Of a stretch of DNA of 64,000 bases, positions 18,010 to 26,911 are shown one piece after another. Made by a program: the position numbers and the translations under genes. Origin of the DNA: Paenirhodobacter populi (GTDB taxonomy: Bacteria > Pseudomonadota > Alphaproteobacteria > Rhodobacterales > Rhodobacteraceae); the NCBI RefSeq assembly GCF_004022215.1, contig NZ_SAUZ01000008.1, positions 62,001 through 126,000 on the forward strand, read 5' to 3'. Within the stretch, counting starts at the first letter, position 1. Each line of letters opens with the position of its first letter. The notes beneath the pieces were generated by a model. It made no database searches and had not been told where the DNA came from. It saw only the letters and a program-made list of their open reading frames with translations.

Positions 18010-18996
18010 TCAGGCCCCGAACCGCGGGCTTTGATGCCAGCGCCAGGCGTCGGCGATCATGGTTTCCAGATCGCTGCGCTTGGGTTGCCAACCCAGTTCC
18101 TTCACCGCCTTGGTCGAACCGCAGACCAGCGAGGCGGCATCGCCCGGACGGCGTTCCCCCTCGATGATCGGCACGTCGCGGTTGGTGACCGCACGGGATT
18201 TGGCGATCACCTCGCGCACCGAAAAGCCGGTGCCGGAGCCGAGGCAGAACACATCCGAAGGCTTGCCATCCTCCAGCCATTTCAGGCCAAGGACATGCGC
18301 ATCCACCAGATCGGACACATGCACATAATCGCGGATGCAGGTGCCATCCGGCGTCGGATAATCCGATCCGAACACCGTCAGCGCCGGGCGCCGCCCGTCG
18401 ATCGCATCCAGCATCAGCGGGATCAGATGGGTCTCGGGTTCGTGATTCTCGCCGATCTCGGCCTCCGGATCGCAGCCCGCAACGTTGAAGTAGCGGAAGA
18501 TGACCGAGCGCAGCCCGTCGCTGGCGCCGAAATCGCGCAGCATGTCCTCGATCGCGCGCTTCGATCCGCCATAGGCGTTGATCGGCAACTGCCGGGCGTT
18601 TTCATCCAGCAGCACGCCGTCCTGATCGCCATAGGTCGCGCAGGTCGAGGAAAAGACGAACTGCCTGCAGTTCGCCACCACCGCCGCCTCGATCAGGTTC
18701 AGCGCGCACAACACATTGGTGCGCCAGTATTTGCCCGGATCCTTCATCGATTCGCCGACAAGGCTGAGCGCGGCGAAATGCATGACGGCGACGGGTTTCC
18801 ACTTCGCGAAAACCTCGTCCAGCCGCGCACGGTCGGCCAGATCGCCCTGTTCGAACGGGCCGAACTTCACCGCGCCTTCCCATCCCGTCAGCAGGGAATC
18901 GAAGGTCACCGGCACATAGCCCGCGTTCCGCAGGGCCTTGCAGGCGTGCGAGCCGATATAGCCCGCACCCCCCGTCACCAGAACATGCTTGGTCAT
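18010..18996 (-). CDS. galE: UDP-glucose 4-epimerase
   Basis: GalE (328 aa) interconverts UDP-glucose and UDP-galactose for glycan synthesis. The Rossmann motif GGAGYIGSH (residues 8-16) and catalytic SSTCATYG plus YGGSKRAIED (Tyr-x3-Lys) are present, together with the substrate loop RYFNVAGCDPE. It lies 5 bases after galU and 17 bases before GT2 paralogue b, so donor synthesis and transfer are encoded in one operon. WcaG-type 4-epimerases look similar; the galU link favours GalE. Confidence 0.93.
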   Translation of the reverse strand: MTKHVLVTGGAGYIGSHACKALRNAGYVPVTFDSLLTGWEGAVKFGPFEQGDLADRARLDEVFAKWKPVAVMHFAALSLVGESMKDPGKYWRTNVLCALNLIEAAVVANCRQFVFSSTCATYGDQDGVLLDENARQLPINAYGGSKRAIEDMLRDFGASDGLRSVIFRYFNVAGCDPEAEIGENHEPETHLIPLMLDAIDGRRPALTVFGSDYPTPDGTCIRDYVHVSDLVDAHVLGLKWLEDGKPSDVFCLGSGTGFSVREVIAKSRAVTNRDVPIIEGERRPGDAASLVCGSTKAVKELGWQPKRSDLETMIADAWRWHQSPRFGA

Positions 18997-19001
18997 CGCC
19001 C

Positions 19002-19895
19002 TTATTCCGCGGCCGCGCGCATCGCCATGACATCACCGAGGAAATGCTCGAACTCTTCGCGCAGATCCTCCCGCGCGAGGCCGAAGGCCACGGTCGCCTG
19101 CAGGAAGCCCGCCTTGGAGCCACAGTCGTAGCGCTGCCCGCGGAAGCGGCAGCCGTAGACCGGATTGCCCTTGGTCAGTTCGTCGGCGATCGCATCGGTC
19201 AGCTGCACTTCGCCGCCCGTGCCGGTCTTCAGCTTGTTCAGGTTTTCCATGACGCTGTTGTTCAGGATATAGCGCCCGATCACCGCGAGGTTCGAGGGCG
19301 CATCCTCGGCCTGCGGCTTCTCGACCATGCCCTTGACCGAGACCAGCGAGCCCATGTCCTGCTTGACGTCCAGAATGCCGTAGGACGAGGTGCGGTCGCG
19401 CGGCACTTCCATCGCGGCGACGATGTTGCCGCCGGTTTCCTCATAGGCTTCCATCATCTGCGCGAGGCAGGGCTTTTCGGCGGCGATCACGTCGTCGGTC
19501 AGCAGCACGGCAAAGGGCTCGTCGCCCACCAGCTTCTTGGCGCACCAGACGGCATGGCCAAGGCCGAGCGGCCGGTTCTGCCGCACATAGGCGATTTCGC
19601 CCGAATGCATCTTCGTCGCTTCGAGCAGTTTCAGCAGATGCGCCTTGCTCGGCTTGTTCAGCGCGGCTTCCAGTTCGGGCGCATCGTCGAAATAGTCTTC
19701 CAGCGCGGATTTGCCCCGCGACGTCACGAAGATGAAATCGGTGATGCCCGCGGCGCGCGCTTCATCGATCGCATATTGGATCAACGGACGGTCCACCAGC
19801 GTCAGGATCTCTTTCGGGATCGCCTTCGTCGCGGGCAGGAAGCGGGTCCCGAGGCCGGCGACGGGGAAAATCGCTTTCGTGACCTTGCGTTTCAT
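19002..19895 (-). CDS. galU: UTP--glucose-1-phosphate uridylyltransferase
   Basis: GalU (297 aa) makes UDP-glucose from UTP and glucose 1-phosphate. The nucleotide-binding start FPVAGLGTRFLPATKAIPKE, with the downstream RPLIQYAIDEA, VLLTDDVI and GGEVQLTDAI segments, is diagnostic. It is the first gene of the galU-galE-GT-GT-GT14-sulfotransferase run. The 160 bases upstream (to kdsB) should hold the operon promoter; no strong hexamer pair was found there. Confidence 0.96.
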   Translation of the reverse strand: MKRKVTKAIFPVAGLGTRFLPATKAIPKEILTLVDRPLIQYAIDEARAAGITDFIFVTSRGKSALEDYFDDAPELEAALNKPSKAHLLKLLEATKMHSGEIAYVRQNRPLGLGHAVWCAKKLVGDEPFAVLLTDDVIAAEKPCLAQMMEAYEETGGNIVAAMEVPRDRTSSYGILDVKQDMGSLVSVKGMVEKPQAEDAPSNLAVIGRYILNNSVMENLNKLKTGTGGEVQLTDAIADELTKGNPVYGCRFRGQRYDCGSKAGFLQATVAFGLAREDLREEFEHFLGDVMAMRAAAE

Positions 19896-20055
19896 ATAGC
19901 ACCTATAGTTGTGGACCGTTCATGATCCGTGAATTGGCGGCGGTATCATCCGCCGAAAAACGAAGCATCTCAAGCGGCGGCAGTAAGAAACCATTTACCT
20001 TTCGCGCCTTTTCGCCGAGATGCGCACGAAATGGCGTCACAAATATGACGTGATG

Positions 20056-20856
20056 TCAGGAAATGCCCATCTCGGCCATCATTCGCTCAATCTTGGGAAC
20101 GTCCGAGGGATTGTTCAGTTCCCAGAATTGTCGACCCCGCGCCTCGACCTCGACGCAGAGCACCGCGCGGGCGTTTTCGAGGAAGCGGAGCTGTTCCAGC
20201 CCCTCCAGCCCTTCCAGCGGACCGACCGGCCAGTTCGGATAGGCGCGCAGGATGTCCGGCCGGTAGGCGTAGACGCCGACATGGTGAAAGACCGGGGTGG
20301 GATCATGCGGGGCATAGGTTCCGGCGGTGAAGGGAATCACCTCTTTCGAGAAGTAGATCCCCCGGTTCAGCGCCCCGAAGACCGCCGTCGTGCCGCCCAC
20401 GCGCCCCTGTGCGCGGTCCTCGCGCAGCGAGGCCAGCATCGCCCCCTCGCAGCGCAGCACCGGCGTCGCCAGCTCGGCCCAGGGGTGGGCGCGCAGGCCC
20501 GCGACCAGATCCTCGATGAACCAGGCGGGGGTCAGCGGCGCATCGCCCTGCAGGTTCACGACCATCTCGTAATCGCCGCCGATCCGGTCCAGCGCCTCGG
20601 CGCAGCGTTCGGTGCCGTTGGCGCAGTCGGGGGAGGTCATCACCACCTCGGCGCCGAATCCCTCGGCCTCGGCGCGGATGCGGTCGTCGTCGGTGGCGAC
20701 CACAACCCGGTCCGCCCCGGAAACCGACAGCGCCGCCTCCCAGCTGCGGCGGATCAGCGTTTTCGGAACCCCGTCCGCCCCGGTCAGCGGCACAAGCGGC
20801 TTTGCCGGATAGCGGGTCGAGGCATAGCGGGCGGGAATGACGATCAGGACGGACAT
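20056..20856 (-). CDS. kdsB: 3-deoxy-manno-octulosonate cytidylyltransferase
   Basis: KdsB (266 aa) activates KDO to CMP-KDO for LPS core and for the KDO linker of ABC-type capsules. The motif VIPARYASTRYPAKPL near the N-terminus binds CTP. VNLQGDAPLTP and HVGVYAYR are further family segments. Its start overlaps the cysQ stop by one base, so the two are translationally linked. It complements kdsD near 8.2 kb and the KpsS-like proteins near 41-43 kb. Confidence 0.95.
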   Translation of the reverse strand: MSVLIVIPARYASTRYPAKPLVPLTGADGVPKTLIRRSWEAALSVSGADRVVVATDDDRIRAEAEGFGAEVVMTSPDCANGTERCAEALDRIGGDYEMVVNLQGDAPLTPAWFIEDLVAGLRAHPWAELATPVLRCEGAMLASLREDRAQGRVGGTTAVFGALNRGIYFSKEVIPFTAGTYAPHDPTPVFHHVGVYAYRPDILRAYPNWPVGPLEGLEGLEQLRFLENARAVLCVEVEARGRQFWELNNPSDVPKIERMMAEMGIS

Positions 20857-21653
20857 TATTTCACCAGAAGGACGCCGGGAGCATAGGCGATGAAGAAGGG
20901 ATTCTCGAAGCCGGGTTTGCCATAGGTGAAGGGCGCGTGATCCTCAAGCCGGACCATCTTGCCCCCTGCCCCGCGCAGCACCGCATCGCCCGCCGCCGTG
21001 TCCCATTCCATCGTGCGGCCAAGGCGGGGATACAGGTCCGCCTCCCCCGCCGCGACAAGGCAGAATTTCAGCGACGACCCGGCCGAGGTCATCTCCTGCA
21101 CCGCATATTGCGCGATATAGGCATCCGTCGCCGGATCGCGGTGGGATTTCGACGCGACCACGCGCAACGCCCGATTGTCGGGCACGGACACCATCAGCGG
21201 CCGCTGTTCGCCCACCACATCCTTGTGGAAACCGGGGCCGATCTCCTCGACCGAACGGCCATCGGCGAGCGTGTAGAACAGCCGCCCCTTCGCCGGGGCA
21301 TAGACCACGCCGCGCACCGGCACGCCGTTTTCGACATAGGCGATGTTGACGGTGAAATCGCCGCGCCGCTGCACGAATTCCTTGGTCCCGTCCAAGGGAT
21401 CGACGATCAGGAAGGTGCTGACCGATTGCAGATGGCTTGCGGCCTGTTCCTCGGTCACCAGCGGCATCTGCGGAAAGGCCTCGGCCAGCCCTTCCGAGAT
21501 CAGCCGGTCGGCCGCCTCGTCCGCCTCGGTCACCGGCGAGGCATCGGATTTCTGCCGCACCTCGAATTCCGACGAATGGTAGACCTCCATGATCCGGTCC
21601 CCCGCATCCAGCGCAAGACGCCGCAGGACAAAGGCAAGACGTTCAAGATCCAT
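20856..21653 (-). CDS. cysQ: 3'(2'),5'-bisphosphate nucleotidase CysQ
   Basis: CysQ (265 aa) hydrolyses 3'-phosphoadenosine 5'-phosphate (PAP), the by-product of PAPS use, to AMP. The inositol-monophosphatase-fold metal motif VDPLDGTKEF (Asp85-Thr90) is present with VTEADEAAD and the late WDTAAGDAVL. It lies upstream of kdsB with overlapping ends. The nearby sulfotransferase-like protein would generate PAP, so a link is reasonable although CysQ also serves sulfate assimilation. Confidence 0.92.
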   Translation of the reverse strand: MDLERLAFVLRRLALDAGDRIMEVYHSSEFEVRQKSDASPVTEADEAADRLISEGLAEAFPQMPLVTEEQAASHLQSVSTFLIVDPLDGTKEFVQRRGDFTVNIAYVENGVPVRGVVYAPAKGRLFYTLADGRSVEEIGPGFHKDVVGEQRPLMVSVPDNRALRVVASKSHRDPATDAYIAQYAVQEMTSAGSSLKFCLVAAGEADLYPRLGRTMEWDTAAGDAVLRGAGGKMVRLEDHAPFTYGKPGFENPFFIAYAPGVLLVK

Positions 21654-21680
21654 CGTTCACTCCCGCCGGAACCCCGGTGA

Positions 21681-21709
21681 TTGCCATGAATTGGTCCCGA
21701 AGTTATGAT
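21681..21709 (+). promoter_or_regulatory. Sigma-70-like promoter for the orphan ABC-2 permease
   Basis: TTGCCA (21681-21686), 17-bp spacer, TATGAT (21704-21709), in the divergent gap after the cysQ start. The predicted leader is about 55 nt before the ATG at 21771. Confidence 0.6.
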
Positions 21710-21770
21710 CTGCCACGGCCGGATCGGCAAGATACAGTCACGACAACGTTCCAGCCGGCAAGGATCAGGC

Positions 21771-22592
21771 ATGTTCAGGGTGAAGCGACGCAGAGGCGGC
21801 CTTGCATCGGCGTTCAGCACGCTGGAGCTGATCTATCACGCGACGGTGCGCAATGTCCGGCAGGCGCATGGCAATGCCTTCATCGGGCTTTTGAAGAACA
21901 TCTTCCAGACGGTTGTGCTGGTCGGCTCGTTCTATCTGATGATGACGCTTCTGGGCATGCAGACGGTGGCGCTGCGCGGCGATTTCATCCTGTATATCAT
22001 GACCGGGATCTTCCTTTACATGACCCATGTGAAGGCGGTGGGGGCGGTCTTCGCCTCCGAAGGGCCCGCCTCGGCGATGATGAAACACGCGCCGATGACG
22101 CCCGCGATCGCCATTGCCTCGGCGGCGCTCGGCACGCTTTACCTGCAGGTCCTGTCGGCGATGACGATCCTGTTCATCTACCACGCCGCCTTCGTGCAGA
22201 TCACCATCTACAACTGGGTCGGGGCCTTCGCCATGCTGCTGCTGGCGTGGTTCAGCGGCGTCGCGGTCGGGGTCATCTTCCTGGCGCTCAAACCCTGGGC
22301 GCCGGATGCCGCCGGAATCGCCATGCAGATCTATACGCGGGTGAACATGATCGCCTCGGGCAAGTTCTTCCTCGCCAATACGCTGCCGCACAAGATCCTG
22401 ATGATGTTCAGTTGGAACCCGCTGTTCCACACCATCGATCAGGCGCGGGGCTTCACCTTCATCAATTACAACCCGCATTTCTCGAACTGGCAGTATCCGC
22501 TGTATGTCGGGCTGGCGCTGATGATGATCGGGCTGATGGGGGAATTCTACACCCGTCAGCGCGCTTCGGCGAGCTGGCAGGCGCGGCACTGA
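21771..22592 (+). CDS. ABC-2 type polysaccharide-export permease (KpsM-like, orphan)
   Basis: A 273-aa membrane protein with about six hydrophobic helices. Its arrangement (amphipathic basic N-terminus, FIGLLKNIFQTVVLVGSFYLMM first helix, late FSWNPLFHTIDQARGF) matches ABC-2 exporters of capsule or O-antigen. The motif WNPL-H is shared with the KpsM at 43 kb. The start at 21771 (MFRVKRRR) follows a good promoter; upstream starts are less likely. No ATPase is adjacent, so it must pair with KpsT at 45 kb or another ATPase elsewhere. Confidence 0.82.
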   Translation: MFRVKRRRGGLASAFSTLELIYHATVRNVRQAHGNAFIGLLKNIFQTVVLVGSFYLMMTLLGMQTVALRGDFILYIMTGIFLYMTHVKAVGAVFASEGPASAMMKHAPMTPAIAIASAALGTLYLQVLSAMTILFIYHAAFVQITIYNWVGAFAMLLLAWFSGVAVGVIFLALKPWAPDAAGIAMQIYTRVNMIASGKFFLANTLPHKILMMFSWNPLFHTIDQARGFTFINYNPHFSNWQYPLYVGLALMMIGLMGEFYTRQRASASWQARH

Positions 22593-22596
22593 CGGC

Positions 22597-23673
22597 TCAG
22601 GCGCGCCGGATCGTGTCGCCGGGCTGGATCACCGGGGTCAGTTCGATCACCTCGCCGCCGATGACGCCCGAATGCGGCCGCCCGGCGATGATCTGCGCGG
22701 CCTTGGCGCCGATCTCGCGCCGGCACGAATCCATCGTCGCCAGACGCCGCGGCAGCCCCTCCAGCAGGTCCACCCCGTTGAACCCGGCCAGCCCCAGTTG
22801 GCGGGGCACATCATAGCCGTTCTCAAGGCACCACAAAAGCCCGCCGGCGCCGATCATGTCATTGGAATAATACAGGAAATCCAGATCCGGCGTGCGCGAC
22901 AGGATGGCCTGCGTCATCTCCCGCCCCTTTTTCAGGGCCGAGCCACCGGAATAGAACTCGGTATCGGCAAGCTGCAGGCCCGCCTCGGCCAGCCCTTCCT
23001 GAAACCCTTCAAGCCGCTTGCGCGCCCGATGGTCGAGCGGCATCTTGGTGCCCAGAAACCCGATCCGGCGATAGCCCGCGGCAACGATCGCCGCCGCCAT
23101 CTGCCGCCCGGCACGGCGATGCGAGATGCCGACGACCGAATCGACCCCCTCGCCGTCGGTATCCATGATCTCGACCACCGGCACGCCGGAATTGCGCAGC
23201 ATCGCCCGCGCGGTTTCCGAATGCTCCAGCCCCGCGACGATCATCCCCGAAGGGCGCCACGACAGCATTTCATACAGGACCGTCTCTTCCTTTTCCGGCA
23301 GATAGGCGGTGACGCCAACGACAGGCTGCAACCCGGTGTCGTCGAGTTCGGCCGAAATGCCGCCCAGCACCTCGGGGAAGACGAGGTTGGACAGCGACGG
23401 AATCACCACCCCCACCAGATTCACCCGCTGCGAAGCCAGCGCCCCCGCGATCTTGTTCGGCACATAGCCCAGCATCCGCGCCGCCTCGAGCACCTTTTCG
23501 CGTGTGCTGTCCGACACATCGCCGCGATTGCGCAGCACACGGCTGACCGTCATCTCGGAAACGCCGGACGCTTCGGAGACATCGCGCAGGGTCAGGGGGC
23601 GGCGGGAATCGACAGGAGAACGGGCCAACCGGAAACCTTTCTGTGGGACGTCTTCCTTCCTATCGCCAAACAT
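22597..23673 (-). CDS. LacI-family repressor, GntR (gluconate) type
   Basis: A 358-aa LacI-family regulator. The helix-turn-helix DVSEASGVSEMTVSRVLRN lies at about residues 30-48, followed by a hinge (PNKIAGALASQRVNLVGVVIPSLSN) and a periplasmic-binding-protein-like effector domain. The overall sequence resembles the E. coli gluconate repressor GntR (LSNLVFPEVL, MLSWRPSGMI, GVPVVEIMD). The ATG at 23673 has a GGGA too close for a good site; a TTG at 23628 with AAAGG upstream may be the real start. An operator like the GntR site lies 30 bases upstream. No gluconate gene is in the window. Confidence 0.88.
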   Translation of the reverse strand: MFGDRKEDVPQKGFRLARSPVDSRRPLTLRDVSEASGVSEMTVSRVLRNRGDVSDSTREKVLEAARMLGYVPNKIAGALASQRVNLVGVVIPSLSNLVFPEVLGGISAELDDTGLQPVVGVTAYLPEKEETVLYEMLSWRPSGMIVAGLEHSETARAMLRNSGVPVVEIMDTDGEGVDSVVGISHRRAGRQMAAAIVAAGYRRIGFLGTKMPLDHRARKRLEGFQEGLAEAGLQLADTEFYSGGSALKKGREMTQAILSRTPDLDFLYYSNDMIGAGGLLWCLENGYDVPRQLGLAGFNGVDLLEGLPRRLATMDSCRREIGAKAAQIIAGRPHSGVIGGEVIELTPVIQPGDTIRRA

Positions 23674-23678
23674 TTCCC

Positions 23679-23707
23679 TTGCGCAAGCGCGACGATTCGC
23701 TTATGTT
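23679..23707 (+). promoter_or_regulatory. Plus-strand promoter overlapping a GntR-like operator
   Basis: TTGCGC (23679-23684), exactly 17 bp, TATGTT (23702-23707). It points away from the repressor gene towards a terminator 100 bases downstream, with no open frame between. The operator at 23703-23718 covers the -10 and start site, an arrangement expected for repression. Confidence 0.55.
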
Positions 23708-23718
23708 AGCGGTAACGG
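23703..23718. promoter_or_regulatory. GntR-like operator
   Basis: ATGTTAGCGGTAACGG contains the inverted half-sites GTTA and TAAC around a GCGG centre. The E. coli GntR consensus is close to ATGTTA-CCG-GTAACA. It lies between the repressor start and the plus-strand promoter core, so it could serve autoregulation and control of the plus-strand transcript. Confidence 0.6.
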
Positions 23719-23839
23719 CAGCGAACCAGACTCCGAAAAATTCGCGGCCGTCATCCTTGAGCGTCGTGTGTAGACTCCGATCACGACCTGAAAGACCAGA
23801 AGGGGGAGGCGTGGGCCCATACGCTCCCCCTTTTTCTTT
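23715..23839 (+). ncRNA. Candidate repressor-controlled small RNA (about 125 nt)
   Basis: Bounded by a good promoter (23679-23707) with an overlapping operator and an intrinsic terminator (23802-23839). There is no ATG in any frame and only a GTG immediately followed by a stop, so it is probably non-coding. An alternative is the leftover leader of a sugar operon that has been lost or moved. Known only from this arrangement; no family recognised. Confidence 0.4.
23802..23839 (+). terminator. Rho-independent terminator with no upstream gene
   Basis: Arms GGGGGAGGCGT (23802-23812) and ACGCTCCCCC (23821-23830) with a single bulged G and an 8-nt loop, then TTTTTCTTTC. The strand has no gene for the preceding 1.2 kb, so it must end the short transcript above. 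Confidence 0.8.
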
Positions 23840-23934
23840 CCCCCCAATATCGCTGCCCTTTCCCGCGTCCTATCCGCCTAATGGACGAAATGATTCAGGC
23901 GCGCGTTCGGAACCACCCAACGCGATCTTCTCCC

Positions 23935-23993
23935 TTCGTGTTTCCATAAATATCCCGGGGGTGAGGCGCTTGCGCCGAGGGGGCTGGCCCCCT
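23935..23993 (+). repeat. Dispersed intergenic hairpin repeat, copy D
   Basis: CTTCGTGTTTCCATAAATAT, CCCGGGGGTGA, hairpin GGCGC-TT-GCGCC, then AGGGGGCTGGCCCCCT. The cleanest copy: every module is present without insertion. It follows DUF2484 on the minus strand and may end the dcw transcript. Confidence 0.8.
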
Positions 23994-24071
23994 CCCCGCC
24001 ATCCACAGGCGCAGGGGGCACGGCCCTGACACCCGCAAGCCACAGGACAATCTTTCGGGAACTCTCGTCCC

Positions 24072-24311
24072 TCAGCCGCGCCCCTGCGCGGGCTGCATCA
24101 GGCTGCGCACCGGCAGGCGCAGGACCGAGACGCCGCCAAGCAGCGCCAGCAGGCCGATGACCGGCCCGTTCTGGAAGGTGACCCACCCCAGCAGCGGCAC
24201 GCCGATGCAGATCAGCCCCCAGGCGACCGGCCAGTGATAGCGGTAGGGACCGACCTGGATCAGCCCCGTGCAGGCCGCCCAGAGGCAGGTGAACGCGATC
24301 GACAGGATCAT
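24072..24311 (-). CDS. DUF2484 family small membrane protein
   Basis: A 79-aa protein with two or three hydrophobic helices (about 3-21, 27-47 and 48-64) linked by LIQVGPYRYHWPVAWG. Small proteins of this kind lie between murC and murB in many Rhodobacterales, and it stands 60 bases after murC here. Its function is not known; position suggests a link to cell-wall synthesis. murB does not follow in this window. Confidence 0.75.
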   Translation of the reverse strand: MILSIAFTCLWAACTGLIQVGPYRYHWPVAWGLICIGVPLLGWVTFQNGPVIGLLALLGGVSVLRLPVRSLMQPAQGRG

Positions 24312-24371
24312 CTTTCGGTTTCCGTCCCCTGCGCCGGACCCGCACAGCGGTCGCGGCGCGCAGGGCTCATC

Positions 24372-25796
24372 TCAGTTTCCCAGTTTCGCGGGCAGCGCAT
24401 TCGCCCAAGCCGAGATCGTCCCCGCGCCAAGGCAGACGACGATATCGCCGGGCCGCGCCTGTTCCTTGACCAGCCGGGCCAGATCGTCCTCGTTCAGCAG
24501 GGCGCGGGCGTGGCGGTGACCGTGGCGGATCAGCCCGGCGACCAGATCGTCGCGCGTCGCGCCGGGGATCGGCTCCTCGCCCGCGGCATAGACCTCGGCG
24601 ATGGCGACCACATCGGCTTCGTTGAAGCAGGTGCAGAAATCGTCGAACAGATTGTGCAGGCGGGAATAGCGGTGCGGCTGATGCGCCGCGATCACGCGGG
24701 CGCCGGGCGTGCCCGACACATATTGCCGCGCGGCCTTCAGCACGGCGGCGATCTCGACCGGGTGGTGGCCGTAGTCGTCGATGACGGTGACGCCGCCCAG
24801 AACCTCGCCGACCTTGGTGAAGCGCCGGTTGACGCCGCCGAAGGCGGCCAGCGCCTCGCGGATCTCTTCGCGCTTCATGCCCAGATACCGCGCCACCGCC
24901 ACGGCCGCCAGCGCGTTGGAGACGTTGTGATCGCCGGGCATCGGCAGGGTGCAGCCCTCGATCGCCACATCCTTGCCCTCGTGCTGCAAGAGCACGTCGA
25001 AATGCGCGCTGCCGTCGTGATAGCTCAGGTTCACCGCCCGCACATCCGCTTGCGCGTTGAAGCCGAAGGTGGTGACGCGGCGGTCGGTGACGCGGCCGAC
25101 CAGCGCCTGCACCTCGGGGTGGTCGGTGCAGCAGACCGCCAGCCCGTAGAACGGGATATTGGTGACAAAATCGTAAAAGCCCTTGCGCAGGTTCTCGATC
25201 GAGCCCCAGTGCTCCATATGTTCCGGGTCGATGTTGGTGACGATGGCGATGGTCGCGGGCAGCCGGTTGAAGGAGCCGTCCGATTCATCCGCCTCGACCA
25301 CCATCCATTCGCCCGCACCCGCCCGCGCGTTCGAGCCATAGGCATGGATGATCCCGCCGTTGATGACGGTCGGATCGAAGCCGCCCTTGTCCAGCAGCGT
25401 CGCCACAAGGGTCGTCGTCGTCGTCTTGCCATGCGTCCCGGCGATGGCGATGTTCGACTTCAGCCGCATCAACTCGGCCAGCATCTCGGCGCGGCGCACG
25501 ACGGGCAGATGACGGCGGCGGGCCTCTTCCAGCTCCGGATTGCCCGGCTTGATCGCGGAGGAAATCACCACGACCCCGACCTCGTCGGTGATATTGTCGG
25601 ACCGCTGCCCCTCAAAGAAGGTGGCGCCAAGCGTCACCAGCCGGTCGGTGATCTTCGACGCTTTCGCATCCGACCCCTGCACCCGGTAACCCAGCGTCAT
25701 CAGCACTTCGGCGATGCCCGACATGCCGATCCCGCCGATCCCGATGAAATGGATGGGCCCGAGTTCCCCGGGCAGCTTGGTGGCGGCGGCGGTCAT
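24372..25796 (-). CDS. murC: UDP-N-acetylmuramate--L-alanine ligase
   Basis: MurC (474 aa) adds L-Ala to UDP-MurNAc, the first amino-acid ligation in peptidoglycan synthesis. It has the N-terminal Rossmann-like [18 protein letters not shown], the ATP-binding [10 protein letters not shown] (about residue 116-125) and [12 protein letters not shown]. The start codon overlaps the murG stop (ATGA). The standard order continues murC-DUF2484. Confidence 0.97.
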   Translation of the reverse strand: MTAAATKLPGELGPIHFIGIGGIGMSGIAEVLMTLGYRVQGSDAKASKITDRLVTLGATFFEGQRSDNITDEVGVVVISSAIKPGNPELEEARRRHLPVVRRAEMLAELMRLKSNIAIAGTHGKTTTTTLVATLLDKGGFDPTVINGGIIHAYGSNARAGAGEWMVVEADESDGSFNRLPATIAIVTNIDPEHMEHWGSIENLRKGFYDFVTNIPFYGLAVCCTDHPEVQALVGRVTDRRVTTFGFNAQADVRAVNLSYHDGSAHFDVLLQHEGKDVAIEGCTLPMPGDHNVSNALAAVAVARYLGMKREEIREALAAFGGVNRRFTKVGEVLGGVTVIDDYGHHPVEIAAVLKAARQYVSGTPGARVIAAHQPHRYSRLHNLFDDFCTCFNEADVVAIAEVYAAGEEPIPGATRDDLVAGLIRHGHRHARALLNEDDLARLVKEQARPGDIVVCLGAGTISAWANALPAKLGN

Positions 25797-26896
25797 GATG
25801 TATATCCTGCGAGTTCTTCAACGATGGCGACAAGGCGCTCGGTCGCATCCGGGATGCCATAGCCAAGCGCCGACTGCGCCATGTGCAGCGCGCCGCCCGG
25901 ATTGTCCAGCACCAGCGCGACCTGTTCGGCCAGCGATTCCGGCGTCGCGGCCGATTCCGGCACAAGGATCGCCGCCCCCGCATCCACCAGACCGCGGGCA
26001 TTCGCCGTCTGGTGATCGCCCGTCGCCGCGGCATAGGGAATCAGGATCGAGGGCCGCCCGACCACCGAAATATCCGCGACCGAAGACGCCCCGGAGCGCG
26101 AGATCACCAGCTGGCAATCCGCCAGCCGGCGCGGCACGTCGCGGAAGAAGGGCTGGACGTCCGCCTCGATCCCCGCTTCGGCATAGGTGGCGACGACACG
26201 TTCCAGATCCTCGGGCCGGGCCTGATGCGAGACGCGCAGCAGCCCGCGGACGCGGTCGGGCAGCAGCGACAGCGCCTCGGGCACGACCTCGGACAGGACC
26301 CGGGCGCCTTGCGAGCCGCCGATCACCAGAATCGACATCGGATAATCGCCCGGCGGGATATAGGGCGCGCCATGCCGTTCCAGCACCGCGCCGCGCACGG
26401 GGTTGCCGATATGCACCCCCTCGACGCCCGGCGGCAGATCGGTGGGCCATGTGCCGCAGGCAAAGGCGCTGACATGTTTGGCAAAGATCCGGTTCACCTT
26501 GCCCATCACGCCATTCTGTTCATGGATCGCCCGCGGCACCCGCAGAACCCAGGCCGAACTCAGCGCCGGGATCGTCGGATAGCCGCCGAATCCCACCACC
26601 ACATTCGGCCGGTCCGAGATGTTGCGCATCGTCGCGGAAAAGATCCCGCCCAGAATACGGAACGGCACCGTCAGACGCGACAGCGCCCCCCCCCGCGAGA
26701 AGGTGGCGGAGGACACCTCCTCCACCTCGACCACATGGGGAAAGCCGCCCGCGTAGCGCGCCCCGCGCGCGTCGGTCGACAGCTTCACCCGCCAGCCCCG
26801 CCGCACCATCGCCTCGGCCAGAGCCTGCGCCGGGAACATATGCCCCCCGGTGCCGCCCGCCGCGATGAGTAGGAGGGGCAGTTGACTGTCTGACAT
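25793..26896 (-). CDS. murG: UDP-GlcNAc:undecaprenyl-pyrophosphoryl-MurNAc-pentapeptide transferase
   Basis: MurG (367 aa) turns lipid I into lipid II at the inner face of the cytoplasmic membrane. It shows the glycine-rich [46 protein letters not shown] and the GT28 C-terminal [13 protein letters not shown]. Its start lies 15 bases after the ftsW stop and it overlaps murC, so transport-side and ligase genes are coupled. Confidence 0.97.
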   Translation of the reverse strand: MSDSQLPLLLIAAGGTGGHMFPAQALAEAMVRRGWRVKLSTDARGARYAGGFPHVVEVEEVSSATFSRGGALSRLTVPFRILGGIFSATMRNISDRPNVVVGFGGYPTIPALSSAWVLRVPRAIHEQNGVMGKVNRIFAKHVSAFACGTWPTDLPPGVEGVHIGNPVRGAVLERHGAPYIPPGDYPMSILVIGGSQGARVLSEVVPEALSLLPDRVRGLLRVSHQARPEDLERVVATYAEAGIEADVQPFFRDVPRRLADCQLVISRSGASSVADISVVGRPSILIPYAAATGDHQTANARGLVDAGAAILVPESAATPESLAEQVALVLDNPGGALHMAQSALGYGIPDATERLVAIVEELAGYTS

Positions 26897-26911
26897 CTCG
26901 GCCTCCTGCCG

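Larger units (their letters stand above)
23674..24071. other. Regulatory and repeat-containing gap between the LacI-type gene and DUF2484
   Basis: These 398 bases hold the promoter/operator, candidate RNA and terminator (23679-23839), then repeat copy D (23935-23993). The last 80 bases show nothing clear. This is also where murB would be expected in a standard dcw order. Confidence 0.6.

Noticed and set aside
19975-20000. CtrA-type site (AACCATTTACC-like)
   Set aside because: The TTAA half is missing, so the match to TTAA-N7-TTAA is too weak.
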